Shown here: piece after piece, positions 8,599-17,261 of the stretch | How the letters are laid out: the number at the start of each line of letters is the position of its first letter | How positions within the stretch are numbered: position 1 is the stretch's first letter | Assembly: GCF_000716445.1 (NCBI RefSeq) | Contig: NZ_JNWK01000056.1 | Span: 1-46,784, forward strand | Source: Streptomyces wedmorensis | GTDB lineage: Bacteria; Actinomycetota; Actinomycetes; Streptomycetales; Streptomycetaceae | Length of the DNA: 46,784 bases | Reading direction: 5' to 3' | Made by a program: the position numbers and the translations under genes | Notes under the pieces: model-generated | Databases searched by the model: none | Seen by the model: the letters and a program-made list of their open reading frames with translations, nothing else | What the model was told of the DNA's origin: nothing

Positions 8599-9582
8599 GT
8601 GAACGTCTCCGCTCCCTCCGCCGAGTCCCTGCGCGCCGCCCTCGCCGGGCTCCTCGACGGGCTGCCGCCCAGCCAGGCGGCCAAGGCCGTCGAGCGGCTG
8701 ATCGCCAACTACCGGGGGACCACCCCGACGGACACCCCCGTGCTCCGCGACCGCTCCGACGTCGCCGCGTACGCCGCGTACCGGATGCCGGCGACGTTCG
8801 AGGCGGTACGGGGCGCCCTGGACGCCCTGCGGGAGGCGGCGCCCGACTGGGAGCCGCGTACGCACACCGACGTGGGCGGCGGCACCGGGGCGGCGAGCTG
8901 GGCCGTCGCCGAGGCGTGGCAGGAGCAGCCGCCCCGCACCACCGTCCTCGACTGGGCGGAGCCCGCCCTCGCCCTCGGACGGGAGCTGGCGGCCGGAGTG
9001 CTGGACGCCGAATGGCGAGGGGAGCGGATCGGCTCGGCCCTGCGCCTCCCCGACTCGGACCTGGTCACCGTCTCGTACGTCCTCAAGGAGCTGACCGAAG
9101 CCGACCGGACGGCGCTCGTGACCGAGGCGGCGCGGGCGGCGCGGACCGTCGTGATCGTCGAGCCCGGCACCCCCGACGGCTACGAGCGGATCATCGCGGC
9201 CCGCACCCTGCTCGTCGACGCCGGGTTCACCGTCGCCGCGCCCTGCCCGCACAGCGGGGCCTGTCCGATCGTGCCGGGCACGGACTGGTGCCACTTCTCC
9301 GCCCGGGTCAGCCGCTCCTCGCTGCACCGGCGGGTGAAGGGCGGCTCGCTGCCGTACGAGGACGAGAAGTACAGCTACGTCGCCGCGACCAGGTTCCCGG
9401 TGACCCCGGCCGTCTCCCGCGTCACCCGCAGGCCCCAGATCCGCAAGGGCCAGGTGCTGCTCGACCTCTGCGGCCCCGACGGGCTGGTCCGGGACACCGT
9501 CACCAAGCGGCACGGGCCCCTGTACAAGCAGGCCCGTGACGCCGAGTGGGGCGACCCGTGGCCGCCGGAGGACGCCGGCTAG
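8599..9582 (+). CDS. Rsm22 family small-subunit rRNA methyltransferase-like protein
   Basis: A 327-residue protein from GTG 8599. The N-terminal helical part leads into a Rossmann methyltransferase domain with the SAM-binding DVGGGTGAASWAV near residue 92. A Cys cluster (CPHSGACPIVP, then DWCHF) around residues 215-235 is the conserved Fe-S/zinc-like motif of the Rsm22 family. In mitochondria and bacteria the family is tied to small-ribosomal-subunit assembly or 16S rRNA methylation; the exact bacterial reaction is unsettled. The gene appears monocistronic and leaderless. Confidence 0.85.
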   Translation: MNVSAPSAESLRAALAGLLDGLPPSQAAKAVERLIANYRGTTPTDTPVLRDRSDVAAYAAYRMPATFEAVRGALDALREAAPDWEPRTHTDVGGGTGAASWAVAEAWQEQPPRTTVLDWAEPALALGRELAAGVLDAEWRGERIGSALRLPDSDLVTVSYVLKELTEADRTALVTEAARAARTVVIVEPGTPDGYERIIAARTLLVDAGFTVAAPCPHSGACPIVPGTDWCHFSARVSRSSLHRRVKGGSLPYEDEKYSYVAATRFPVTPAVSRVTRRPQIRKGQVLLDLCGPDGLVRDTVTKRHGPLYKQARDAEWGDPWPPEDAG

Positions 9583-9600
9583 GGACTCTCCGGACCGGCC

Positions 9601-10431
9601 CTAGGGGCGCAGCTCCTGGGTGCAGCACTTCACGCTGCCGCCGCCCTTGAGGAGTTCGCCCAGGTCCATGCCGACCGGTTCGAAGCCGCGCCGGCGCAGC
9701 GGTTCGAAGAGGCCGACCGCCGCCTGCGGCAGGAGGACGTGGCGGCCGTCGCTGACGGCGTTGAGGCCGAGGGCCGCCGCGTCCTCGGCCGTCGCGATCA
9801 GGGCGTCGGGGAAGAGCCGGGCGAGCACCGCGCGACTGCCGGGGGAGAAGGCGTCCGGGTGGTACATGATCTCGTCGCGCGCGTCGTCCAGGACGCACAG
9901 CGCCGTGTCCAGGTGGTAGTAGCGCGGGTCCACCAGTTCCAGGCCGATCACCGGGCGGCCGAAGAACTCCTGCGCCTCGTCGTGGGAGAGCGGGCTGGAG
10001 CGGAAGCCGCGGCCGGCCAGGATCCAGGAGGCGGTGACGGCGAAGTCGCCCTCGCCCTCGTTCACGTGCTCCGGCACCCGGACGGCGTCGTCCGCCCAAC
10101 CGTTCCTGCGGAACCACGCCACGTGCGCGTCGGCCTCGCGCGCCCGCTCCGGATGGGCGAACTTGGCGCCGAGGACCCGGCCTTCGACCACCGTGGCGCC
10201 GTTCGCGGCGAAGACCATGTCCGGCAGCGCCGGGTCGGGCTCCAGGAGCTCCACCGTGTGGCCGAGCGAGCGGTAGCGGTCGCGCAGGTCCTCCCACTGG
10301 GCGAGGGCGAGCGGCAGGTCGACCGGTTTGGTGGGGTCCATCCATGGGTTGATGGAGTACGTCACCGTGAAGTGCGCGGGTGGGCACATCAGATAACGGC
10401 GGGGCGAGGACGTGCGCGGAGTGGGGCGCAA
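9601..10431 (-). CDS. ddaH: Dimethylarginine dimethylaminohydrolase / amidinotransferase family
   Basis: A 276-residue cytoplasmic enzyme of the amidinotransferase fold. RRYLMCPPAHFTVTYSINPW near the N-terminus, NEGEGDFAV, the catalytic His region YYHLDTALC and the nucleophile Cys in GGSVKCCTQEL are all present. It is predicted to hydrolyse N-methylated arginine to citrulline and dimethylamine. The start is taken as TTG 10431 because GAGGAG lies exactly six bases upstream; ATG 10389 would cut into the conserved N-terminus, and ATG 10485 would add an atypical leader. It is divergent from a TetR gene. Confidence 0.82.
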   Translation of the reverse strand: MRPTPRTSSPRRYLMCPPAHFTVTYSINPWMDPTKPVDLPLALAQWEDLRDRYRSLGHTVELLEPDPALPDMVFAANGATVVEGRVLGAKFAHPERAREADAHVAWFRRNGWADDAVRVPEHVNEGEGDFAVTASWILAGRGFRSSPLSHDEAQEFFGRPVIGLELVDPRYYHLDTALCVLDDARDEIMYHPDAFSPGSRAVLARLFPDALIATAEDAAALGLNAVSDGRHVLLPQAAVGLFEPLRRRGFEPVGMDLGELLKGGGSVKCCTQELRP

Positions 10432-10543
10432 TGAGGGCTCCTCACGGACGGGTGGACGGAAGAACCGAAGATCGGTGGACCCCATGGTCCGCCCTCGGCG
10501 CCCTTCGCGCAGTGGACCGTTCGGGTGGTTCGGCACCGTCCAC

Positions 10544-10580
10544 GCGTACGATTCCCGGCGAGACGTCTCGTCTCGTACGC
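10544..10580. promoter_or_regulatory. Likely TetR operator
   Basis: The perfect palindrome CGAGACGTCTCG at 10559-10570 sits where the -35 of the downstream TetR gene would be. Outer arms GCGTACGA (10544-10551) and TCGTACGC (10573-10580) are also complementary. This is the usual place for autorepression. The half-site GTCTCGTA recurs in the operator at 31161. Confidence 0.55.
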
Positions 10581-10583
10581 TGC

Positions 10584-10589
10584 TAGATT
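10584..10589 (+). promoter_or_regulatory. -10 element for a leaderless TetR transcript
   Basis: TAGATT ends six bases before ATG 10596 and directly follows the palindromic operator. Confidence 0.5.
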
Positions 10590-10595
10590 GGGGCC

Positions 10596-11228
10596 ATGTC
10601 CGAGCCCAGGCCCACCAAGGCCGCCCCCGACGCCTCCCGGCGCAGCGAACGCTCCCGCCGCGCCATCTTCGACGCCGCCCTCGCCCTCGTCTCCGAGACC
10701 GGCTACGCGAAGACCACGATCGAGGGCATCGCAGCCCGCGCCGGAGTCGGCAAGCAGACCATCTACCGCTGGTGGCCCTCCAAGGCGGCCGTCCTCCTCG
10801 ACGCCTTCCTCGACCTCGCCGCCCGCGCCAACGAGGCCCTCGGCGGGGACGCCCGGAGTGAGATCCCCGACACCGGGGACCTCGCCGCCGACCTCAAGTA
10901 CGTCCTGCGCGCCACCGTCGACGAGATGAACGACCCCGCCTTCGACGCCCCCACCCGCGCCCTCGCCGCCGAGGGGATCGTCGACCCCGAACTCGGCGCC
11001 CGCTTCACCGAGGCCCTGCTCGAACCGCAGCTCGGCTACTACGTCCGCCGCATCCAGGCCGCCCAGGCCGCGGGCGACGTCGATCCCGACGCCGATCCCC
11101 GCCTCGCCCTCGAACTCCTCGTCGGCCCCCTCCACCACCGCTGGCTGCACCGCACCCTGCCGCTCACCCACGCCTACGCCGACGACCTCGTCGACCTGGT
11201 CCTGCGCGGCCTCGCACCGCGGGCCTGA
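10596..11228 (+). CDS. TetR/AcrR family transcriptional regulator
   Basis: A 210-residue regulator. The N-terminal helix-turn-helix reads TTIEGIAARAGVGKQTIYRWWPSKAAVL (about residues 40-68 without the flanks), followed by an all-helical ligand-binding C-terminal domain (about 85-205) of the TetR_C type. It is most likely a repressor acting on its own promoter through the palindrome immediately upstream. It is divergent from ddaH, which could be a second target, but no pump lies beside it. The ligand is unknown. Confidence 0.88.
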   Translation: MSEPRPTKAAPDASRRSERSRRAIFDAALALVSETGYAKTTIEGIAARAGVGKQTIYRWWPSKAAVLLDAFLDLAARANEALGGDARSEIPDTGDLAADLKYVLRATVDEMNDPAFDAPTRALAAEGIVDPELGARFTEALLEPQLGYYVRRIQAAQAAGDVDPDADPRLALELLVGPLHHRWLHRTLPLTHAYADDLVDLVLRGLAPRA

Positions 11229-11341
11229 CGCCTCCGGGACATCCCGCGGGCACCCCGGTTCCGCACTCCGGTCACCCGGGGCGCAGGATGGTGGGACCAT
11301 GGGCAGAGCCGAACGGGCGAGCATGAGGTGTGAGGGGATAG

Positions 11342-12121
11342 ATGGGCGACGGCATCGGCCGCTACCGCGGCACGGAGAGCAGACTCGCACAGTGGCTGCG
11401 CAGGCGCCCCAAACGCACCGCGGCCGACGACGAGAACGGCCGCGAGAAGCTGCTCCTGGCCACCGCCGCCGCCGGGCTGCCCCTGGCCCCCGCCGCGTAC
11501 CCCGTGGGCTACAGCTGTTCCTGTGAGCGGATCGGCTGTCCGACCCCGGCCCGGCATCCCGTCTCCTTCGCCTGGCAGACGCAGTCGACCACCGACCGCG
11601 CCCAGATCGAGCGCTGGGCCAGGAACGAGCCCGAGGCGAACTTCGTCACCGCCACCGGCATGGTCCACGACGTCCTCGACGTGCCGCTGGCCGCCGGCCG
11701 CGCCGCCCTGGAGCGCCTCCTCGCGGAGGGCGTCGAGGTCGGCCCGGTCGCCGAGTCCGCCGACGTCGACACCGTCGGCGGACGCATGCTCTTCTTCACC
11801 GCCACCCGCGGCACCCCCGAGGACGAGGACGAGTGGTGGCCGTGTGAGCTCGACTGCCACCCGGAGACCATGGACGAGCACCCGGGGCTGCGCTGGCACT
11901 GCCGCGGCAGCTACGTGCTCGTACCGCCGGCCCGGCTCCCCGGGGACGAGGACGCCCATCCGGTCGTCGCCTGGGTCCGCGGCCCCGAGCACCCGCTGCC
12001 CGACCCGCTGAACCTCCTGGAGACCCTCCAGGACGCCTGCGCCCGCCACGCGGCCGAGCGCGAGGCGGACGGGGACGGCGAGCACACCGCCCACGAGATC
12101 GCCTGGCCGCTGACCCGCTGA
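11342..12121 (+). CDS. Stand-alone prim-pol-like (bifunctional DNA primase/polymerase N-terminal) protein
   Basis: A 259-residue protein from ATG 11342 with GAGGGG upstream. AAGLPLAPAAYPVGYSCSCE, a Cys-containing CERIGCPTPARHPVSFAWQ and LFFTATRG match the prim-pol-like family common in Streptomyces. The position that in active prim-pols carries the paired acidic motif (LDVD) reads HDVLDVP here, so the second Asp is missing and DNA synthesis is doubtful. There is no helicase domain. The role is unknown; nucleotide or nucleic-acid binding is the conservative reading. Its last codons run into an 8-bp tandem repeat. Confidence 0.7.
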   Translation: MGDGIGRYRGTESRLAQWLRRRPKRTAADDENGREKLLLATAAAGLPLAPAAYPVGYSCSCERIGCPTPARHPVSFAWQTQSTTDRAQIERWARNEPEANFVTATGMVHDVLDVPLAAGRAALERLLAEGVEVGPVAESADVDTVGGRMLFFTATRGTPEDEDEWWPCELDCHPETMDEHPGLRWHCRGSYVLVPPARLPGDEDAHPVVAWVRGPEHPLPDPLNLLETLQDACARHAAEREADGDGEHTAHEIAWPLTR

Positions 12122-12161
12122 CCCGCTGACCCGCTGACCCGCTGACCCGCTGAGCCGCTGA
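12106..12161. repeat. Seven 8-bp tandem repeats carrying TGA
   Basis: Five copies of CCCGCTGA flanked on each side by one GCCGCTGA make 56 bp. The repeat begins in the last codons of the prim-pol-like gene and includes its stop. Because eight is not a multiple of three, the TGAs fall in all three frames. Confidence 0.9.
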
Positions 12162-12175
12162 GCCCCGGCCGGGGC
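12162..12175. terminator. GC palindrome between convergent genes
   Basis: GCCCCGGCCGGGGC is a perfect palindrome lying between the ends of the prim-pol-like gene and the minus-strand lipoprotein gene, and may terminate both. Confidence 0.45.
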
Positions 12176-12181
12176 GGGGGG

Positions 12182-13192
12182 CTACGAGCCCACCGCGCCC
12201 ACCACGCCCTGGAGCCGGCTCGTGACCGTGACGGTGTCCCGGTCCGTGCCCGCCGGCTTCACCAGGACCGTCTGACTGGACACCCACTCCCGGGTGACCG
12301 TGTTCTTGATCTCGCCGGTCAGCAGCGCCTTGACGTCGGGGCCGACCTTGGGCCGGTAGCCCTGCGCCGTCGTCTGCCGCTCGAAGTACCGCGTCGCGAA
12401 GAAGACGAGCGCGCCGCCGTCCCGCGTCCGCAGCCCCAGCGGCGCGAAGTCGCCCTGGTCGGTGGTCCGGTCGACGTACTGGGTGGCGAGCCCCGGCCGC
12501 TTGGCGGCCTTCTCCCGCTGCGCCCGCCACTCCGTGGTGTGCGCGCCCGGCGCGAACGGGCCCTGCCCGTCCTTCAGGTAGGAGACGTACTCCTTGCCGA
12601 GGCCGCGGGGCGCGACCGCGAGCGCGGCGTCGTCCGCGGCGACCGGCACCGCGTACCCGGCCTCCTCCGCGAACTCGGGCACCGCGTCCTCGCCGAGGAT
12701 GCCGAGGTAGGCGACCTCCCACAGCTGCTGGGGCCCGTTGCGCACGAAGACCAGGAGCCAGCGCTGGTCGGCGGAGCCCCCGTCGACGTCCCGGTTGGAG
12801 TCGGTGTCCGCGACGAACCAGCGCGGCCAGCCGGCCTTCCGGGGCAGCACGAACCGGGTGTCCGTGAGTTCGAGGGGCTTGTGCTCCTTGTTGCCGCCCG
12901 GGGTGTTGATCGACCGCGCGCGCAGACCCGCCTGGTTGATCTCCCCGAGCGGACCGGTGACCCGGCCCGCGTCCAGGGCCGGGTCGTACGCCTTGTCGGC
13001 GCGGTTGTACGCGGCGGTGAAGTCCGCGACGGCCTGCGCCGCCTCGGCCTTCGTCGCCGGCGGCAGCAGTGCCGTCTCGCCGTGCACCGTCACACAGCCG
13101 CTCGCGGTCAGCGCCAGGACGGTCGCCGCCGCCGTCGCCGTCAGTAGCTCAACCGGCCGTCTCGGCGCTCGCCGCAGCCTCAGCCTTCTCAT
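12182..13192 (-). CDS. Lipoprotein of the efe region
   Basis: A 336-residue protein with an Arg-rich N-terminus, a hydrophobic core and the lipobox TASGC near residue 33, so an anchored surface lipoprotein. The mature domain has a WPRWFVAD segment and a repeated FVRNG/LVFFATRYFERQ pattern found in a conserved Streptomyces family of unknown function. Its start overlaps the end of efeU by 44 bases in another frame, so the two are co-transcribed and probably coupled. The position in the efeOBU operon suggests a part in iron uptake or envelope function, but this is inference. Confidence 0.7.
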   Translation of the reverse strand: MRRLRLRRAPRRPVELLTATAAATVLALTASGCVTVHGETALLPPATKAEAAQAVADFTAAYNRADKAYDPALDAGRVTGPLGEINQAGLRARSINTPGGNKEHKPLELTDTRFVLPRKAGWPRWFVADTDSNRDVDGGSADQRWLLVFVRNGPQQLWEVAYLGILGEDAVPEFAEEAGYAVPVAADDAALAVAPRGLGKEYVSYLKDGQGPFAPGAHTTEWRAQREKAAKRPGLATQYVDRTTDQGDFAPLGLRTRDGGALVFFATRYFERQTTAQGYRPKVGPDVKALLTGEIKNTVTREWVSSQTVLVKPAGTDRDTVTVTSRLQGVVGAVGS

Positions 13193-14030
13193 CGGTCGCC
13201 TTCTGCTTCTTCACCCGCACGGACGGACCCGACCCTATCGGGGCCAGGAACAGCGCGAGCGTCGGGATCAGATACAGCGCCCACACCGTGACCTGAAGGA
13301 CCGTCGGATCCGGCTGGAAGTTGAAGACGCCCTTCAGGAGGGTGCCGTACCAGCTGTCCGGCGGGACCGTCGCCGAGACGTCGAAGGCCTTGTCCGCGAG
13401 GCCGCCGAGGAAGCGCGCCTCCTGGAGGTCGTGCACGCCGTACGCGAGGACGCCCGCCGCCACCACGACCAGCATGCCGCCGGTCCAGGTGAAGAACTTC
13501 GCCAGGTTGATCCGCAGCGCGCCCCGGTAGAACAGCCAGCCGAGGAGGACCGCGGTCAGCAGGCCGAGGACGACGCCGGCCAGCGGCTCGTACGTGCCGT
13601 CCGACGAGGCCCGGACCGACGCCCACACGAAGAGCGCCGTCTCCAGGCCCTCGCGGCCCACCGCCAGGAACGCGGTGGCCACCAGCGCGCCCGTGCCCAT
13701 CTGCAGGGCCGCGTCCAGCTTGCCGTGCAGCTCGGCCTTGAGGTGCCGGGCCGTGCGCCGCATCCAGAAGACCATCCAGGTCACCAGGATCACGGCGACG
13801 ATGGACAGCGAGCCGCCGAGCAGCTCCTGCGCCTCGAAGGTCAGCTCCTGGGAGCCGAACTCGAGCCCGGCGCCGAAGGCCAGGGCGACGGTGACGGCCA
13901 CGCCGATGCCGATCCAGATCGGCTTCAGCGCGTCACGGCGACCGGTCTTCACCAGGTACGCGATGAGGATGCAGACGACCAGGCTGGCCTCGAGGCCCTC
14001 GCGCAGGCCGATCAGATAGTTACCGAACAC
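13149..14030 (-). CDS. efeU: EfeU ferrous iron permease (FTR1 family)
   Basis: A 293-residue membrane protein from GTG 14030 with GGAGAAGGAG seven bases upstream. Two REGLE motifs, IGLREGLEASLVV near residue 7 and AVGREGLETALFV near residue 122, are the iron-binding signatures of the FTR1/EfeU family. About seven transmembrane segments follow the known layout, and the C-terminal tail is charged and Ala/Glu/Lys-rich. It imports iron together with EfeO and EfeB, encoded just upstream on the same strand with a gap of 27 bases. Confidence 0.93.
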   Translation of the reverse strand: MFGNYLIGLREGLEASLVVCILIAYLVKTGRRDALKPIWIGIGVAVTVALAFGAGLEFGSQELTFEAQELLGGSLSIVAVILVTWMVFWMRRTARHLKAELHGKLDAALQMGTGALVATAFLAVGREGLETALFVWASVRASSDGTYEPLAGVVLGLLTAVLLGWLFYRGALRINLAKFFTWTGGMLVVVAAGVLAYGVHDLQEARFLGGLADKAFDVSATVPPDSWYGTLLKGVFNFQPDPTVLQVTVWALYLIPTLALFLAPIGSGPSVRVKKQKATDEKAEAAASAETAG

Positions 14031-14057
14031 GTCGGTGCTCCTTCTCCGTCAGCTCCG

Positions 14058-15326
14058 TCAGGAGAACAACGTCCGGCCCCACCAGTCGTCCTTGTCGCGG
14101 ACGCCCGGCGGGATCGCGAACAGCGCCGAACCCACGTGCTGGATGTATTCGTTGAGGACGTCGGAGGCGAGCGAGGTCTGCACCGGGATGAAGCCGGTGC
14201 GGACGTCCTTCTGGTACGCCAGGAAGAACAGGCCCGCCTCCAGACGGCCGAGGCCGTCCGTGCCGTCCGTGAACGAGTAGCCGCGGCGCAGCAGCGTCGC
14301 CCCGTTGTTGCTGTCCGGGTGCGCGAGCCGGACGTGCGAGTCCGGCTTCATCGCCTTCAGGAACGGCTCGTCGTGCTCCTTGGCCTTGCCGACCGGGGCG
14401 CCCTCGCGCTTGTCGCGGCCGAAGATGTCCTCCTGCTCGGCGAGCGGGGTGCGGTCCCAGGTCTCGACGTTCATGCGGATGCGGCGGGCGACGAGGTACG
14501 AGCCGCCGTCCATCCAGGCGGCGCCGCCCTCGGCGTCCCTGCCGGAGACCCACACGTGCTTGGCGAGCCGCTCGGTGTCGGTGCCGGCGATGTTGCGGGT
14601 GCCGTCCTTGAAGCCGAAGAGGTTGCGCGGTGTCTGGGCGTCCGGGGTCGTCGAGGACGTCTTGCCGAAGCCGAGCTGCGACCAGCGCACCGCGACCTTG
14701 CCGAAGCCGATCCGCGCGAGGTTCCGGATGGCGTGCACGGCGACCTGGGGGTCGTCCGCGCAGGCCTGCACGCAGATGTCGCCGCCGCTGCGCGCCGGGT
14801 CCAGGTTGTCGCCCGGGAACTTGGGAAGCTCCACCAAGGCCCCGGGCCGCTTGTCCTTCAGCCCGAAACGCCCGTCGAAGAGCGAGGGGCCGAAGCCGAT
14901 CGTGAGCGTGAGGCGGGAGGGCTTGAGACCGAGGGCCTCGCCCGTGTCGTCCGGCGGCGCCTCCGGCAGACCGCCGTACGCGCCCTCGCCTACCTCGGCG
15001 CCGGCCGTCATCCGCTCGGCGGCCCGCGTCCAGTCCTTCAGGAGCTGGACCAGCTCGGCGCGGTCCTTCGTCTTCACGTCGAAGGAGGCGAAGTGCAGCC
15101 GGTCCTGTACGGCGGTGGCGATGCCGGCCTGGTGCGCGCCGTGGAACGGGACGGCCGCGCCGCTCTCGGCGACGGGCACGGCGGTGTCGCCGTCACGGGT
15201 CAGCGCGACGGCGCCGCCGGCCGCGGCGGCACCGAGCGCGAGCCCGGCACCGCCCCAGCCGATGACCTTGCGGCGGGAGGGCGCGGCGGGCTCGGCCGCC
15301 GTCTGCTCCTGGGTTTCCTCGGACAT
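14058..15326 (-). CDS. efeB: EfeB deferrochelatase / DyP-type peroxidase
   Basis: A 422-residue haem enzyme with a Tat signal (SRRKVIGWGGAGLALG). The DyP hallmark GFKDGTRN near residue 240 holds the catalytic Asp, and HVRLAHP near residue 340 supplies the proximal haem His region; the last part reads GLFFLAYQKDVRTGFIPVQ. Exported by Tat, it oxidises ferrous iron or substrates at the expense of peroxide for EfeU, and can act on haem. It lies between efeO (31-base gap) and efeU in one operon. Confidence 0.93.
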   Translation of the reverse strand: MSEETQEQTAAEPAAPSRRKVIGWGGAGLALGAAAAGGAVALTRDGDTAVPVAESGAAVPFHGAHQAGIATAVQDRLHFASFDVKTKDRAELVQLLKDWTRAAERMTAGAEVGEGAYGGLPEAPPDDTGEALGLKPSRLTLTIGFGPSLFDGRFGLKDKRPGALVELPKFPGDNLDPARSGGDICVQACADDPQVAVHAIRNLARIGFGKVAVRWSQLGFGKTSSTTPDAQTPRNLFGFKDGTRNIAGTDTERLAKHVWVSGRDAEGGAAWMDGGSYLVARRIRMNVETWDRTPLAEQEDIFGRDKREGAPVGKAKEHDEPFLKAMKPDSHVRLAHPDSNNGATLLRRGYSFTDGTDGLGRLEAGLFFLAYQKDVRTGFIPVQTSLASDVLNEYIQHVGSALFAIPPGVRDKDDWWGRTLFS

Positions 15327-15357
15327 GTCCCTGTTCCCGTCCCTCTTGGTCCGACGA

Positions 15358-16515
15358 CTACTTGACGACCGCGGCGGCGAGCTTGGAGAGCGGCTCGGCC
15401 AGCGCGTTGACGCCGTCGGAGAGCTCCTTGCGCTCGGCCTTGCCGACCTTGTCGTACGAGGTGAAGACGTAGCTGTTCTTGTCCGCGCGGTACTTGTCGA
15501 GCAGCGTGTTCAGCGCGGCGAACTGCTTGTCGAGTTCGGCGACGAGCTTCGGGTCGTTCTTCGCGGCGACCGGCTTGAGCAGCTCGAAGGACTTCTGCGC
15601 GCCCTCGACGTTCGCCTTGAAGTCGACGAGGTCGGTGTGCGAGTAGCGCTCCTCCTCGCCGGTGACCTTGCCGCTGGCGACCTCGTCGAGGAGCTCCTTG
15701 GCGCCGTTGGCCATCGAGGTCGGGGTGATCTCGGCCTTGCCGACGCGCTTCACCCAGTCCGCGAGGTCCTTGTCGAGGGTGTCGGCGAGGGTCTTCTCGG
15801 TCGCGCCGATCTTCTTGTCCTGCCAGAGGGCCTTCTCCAGGCGGTGCCAGCCGGTCCAGTCCTTGGCCGGGTCCTGGCCCTCCTCCAGGCCGTCCTCGCG
15901 GACGTCGACCTTCGGGTCGATGTCGCCGAAGGACTCGGCGACCGGCTCGGTGCGCTCCCAGCCGATGCGGGACTCGGCGTACGCCTTCTTCGCGGCCTCG
16001 ACGTCACCGGCGCGGACGGCGTCGGTGAAGACCTTCACCTTGGGGAGGGTGGCGTCGGCCTGCGCCTGGACGTACTGGCGGTAGGCGGCGACGGCCGCGT
16101 CCATCTCGGGGGAGCGCTTGGCGGTCGTGGTGTCCTTGCCGGTCGCCTTGACCTGCTGGCGGATGCCGTCGCCCTTCATGCCGGGCTTGCAGGCGATGGC
16201 GTAGTCGCCGGCCTTGATCTCGGCGGTGATGGTCGCCTTGGTGCCGGGGCCGATGTTCTCGCGCTCGGTGACGATCCGGTCGTCCGGGAAGAGGACGTAG
16301 ACCTCGGTGACCTTGGAGCCGCGGTTCTCGACGGCCAGCTTCACGTGACCGGCGGGGAACTCCTTCTTGGAGACCTCGCAGGAGTCGTCCTTGGCGACGA
16401 CGGTGACGGTGCCGTCGTCGGCCTTGGAGTCGCTTTTCTCGGCGCAGCCCGTGACGGCGGTCAGAGCGGCCGCCGTCGCGGCGGCGGTGACGACGGAGAG
16501 GCGAACGGCTCGCAT
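15358..16515 (-). CDS. efeO: EfeO periplasmic-type iron-binding lipoprotein
   Basis: A 385-residue protein, first in the operon. The lipobox AVTGC near residue 24 anchors it to the membrane. An N-terminal cupredoxin-like domain (about 35-130) is followed by an M75/imelysin-like domain (about 140-380) with the metal-binding HxxE motif in TGWHRLEKALW near residue 224. It delivers iron to EfeU. The promoter region upstream contains a DmdR1/IdeR-like iron box, so expression should rise when iron is scarce. Confidence 0.92.
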   Translation of the reverse strand: MRAVRLSVVTAAATAAALTAVTGCAEKSDSKADDGTVTVVAKDDSCEVSKKEFPAGHVKLAVENRGSKVTEVYVLFPDDRIVTERENIGPGTKATITAEIKAGDYAIACKPGMKGDGIRQQVKATGKDTTTAKRSPEMDAAVAAYRQYVQAQADATLPKVKVFTDAVRAGDVEAAKKAYAESRIGWERTEPVAESFGDIDPKVDVREDGLEEGQDPAKDWTGWHRLEKALWQDKKIGATEKTLADTLDKDLADWVKRVGKAEITPTSMANGAKELLDEVASGKVTGEEERYSHTDLVDFKANVEGAQKSFELLKPVAAKNDPKLVAELDKQFAALNTLLDKYRADKNSYVFTSYDKVGKAERKELSDGVNALAEPLSKLAAAVVK

Positions 16516-16558
16516 GAGGGCTCCAGGAACGGGGGGACGTGGGTGAGGCGGACCTAAC

Positions 16559-16577
16559 TTAACCGAGGCTTACCTCA
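16559..16577. promoter_or_regulatory. DmdR1/IdeR-like iron box upstream of efeO
   Basis: TTAACCGAGGCTTACCTCA, 44 bases before the efeO start, shares its GGCTTACCT half with the classical 19-bp iron box; the other half is degenerate. An iron-loaded DmdR1-type repressor would bind here. Confidence 0.55.
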
Positions 16578-16709
16578 GCGATACCCACCCGTCCAGTGAT
16601 TCAGCTCTCAGGCCCGGTGAACTGGACACAGCCGGGTCACAGGGTCCTCACGGGGCTTTCAACACTTGGTCAAGGACAGGTCAAGCGGGGGGAATTGCCT
16701 CGATTTGCC

Positions 16710-17261
16710 CTACTCCTCGGTACGCTCCGGCATCACCGGCCGGGCACGGTCCGGTGCGGCGGCGCCGGTGCGCTCCGGGACCACCAGCGGAACGCCCGTC
16801 CGCGGATGCGGGAACACCTCCACCGGCTGCCGGTGGACCCGGCTCGGCAACTCCGCGCCGAGCACCTCCGAAGGAGGGCCGTCCGCCGCGATCCGCCCGT
16901 CGTGCAGCACCGCGACCCGGTCCGCGTGGGCGGCGGCGAGCCCCAGGCCGTGCAGGACCACCACCGCGTCACCGGCCGTCGCGCGTTCCCGGCCCATCCG
17001 CACCACCTCGGCCACGGGAACGGGAAGGAGAGCGCGGCGGCCTGCGGCAGCACCGCACGCCGCAGGACGAGTTCGCCGGCCGACCAGTCACCGGCCCCCC
17101 GGCCCCCGGCCCCCGATCCCCACCCCGTCGAGCACCGTCCGGCCGCCACGGGCGATCCGCAGCCCGACGGCCTCGGCGACGAGCGCGCGGGGCGCGGCGG
17201 GGGAGGGGAGCGTCCGCGCGCGCCGGTGCGCGAGCAGTCGACCGAACCGTACGGACGTCAT
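16710..17261 (-). pseudogene. hmuV: hmuV remnant (haem ABC transporter ATPase)
   Basis: Pieces of an HmuV-type ATPase lie in order on the minus strand but in different frames. ATG 17261 starts MTSVRFGRLLAH, then APRALVAEAVGLRIARGG and RTVLDGV appear; after a frame change come WSAGELVLRRAVLPQ and LSFPFP; after another, AEVVRMGR joins directly to ERATAGDAVVVLHGLGLAAA and runs to VFPHPRTGVPLVVPERTEE. The Walker A segment is missing after LDGV. The ABC signature and Walker B are missing between VVRMGR and ERATAG. No functional ATPase can be made. The ATG overlaps the hmuU stop as ATGA, preserving the ancestral operon junction. Confidence 0.8.
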
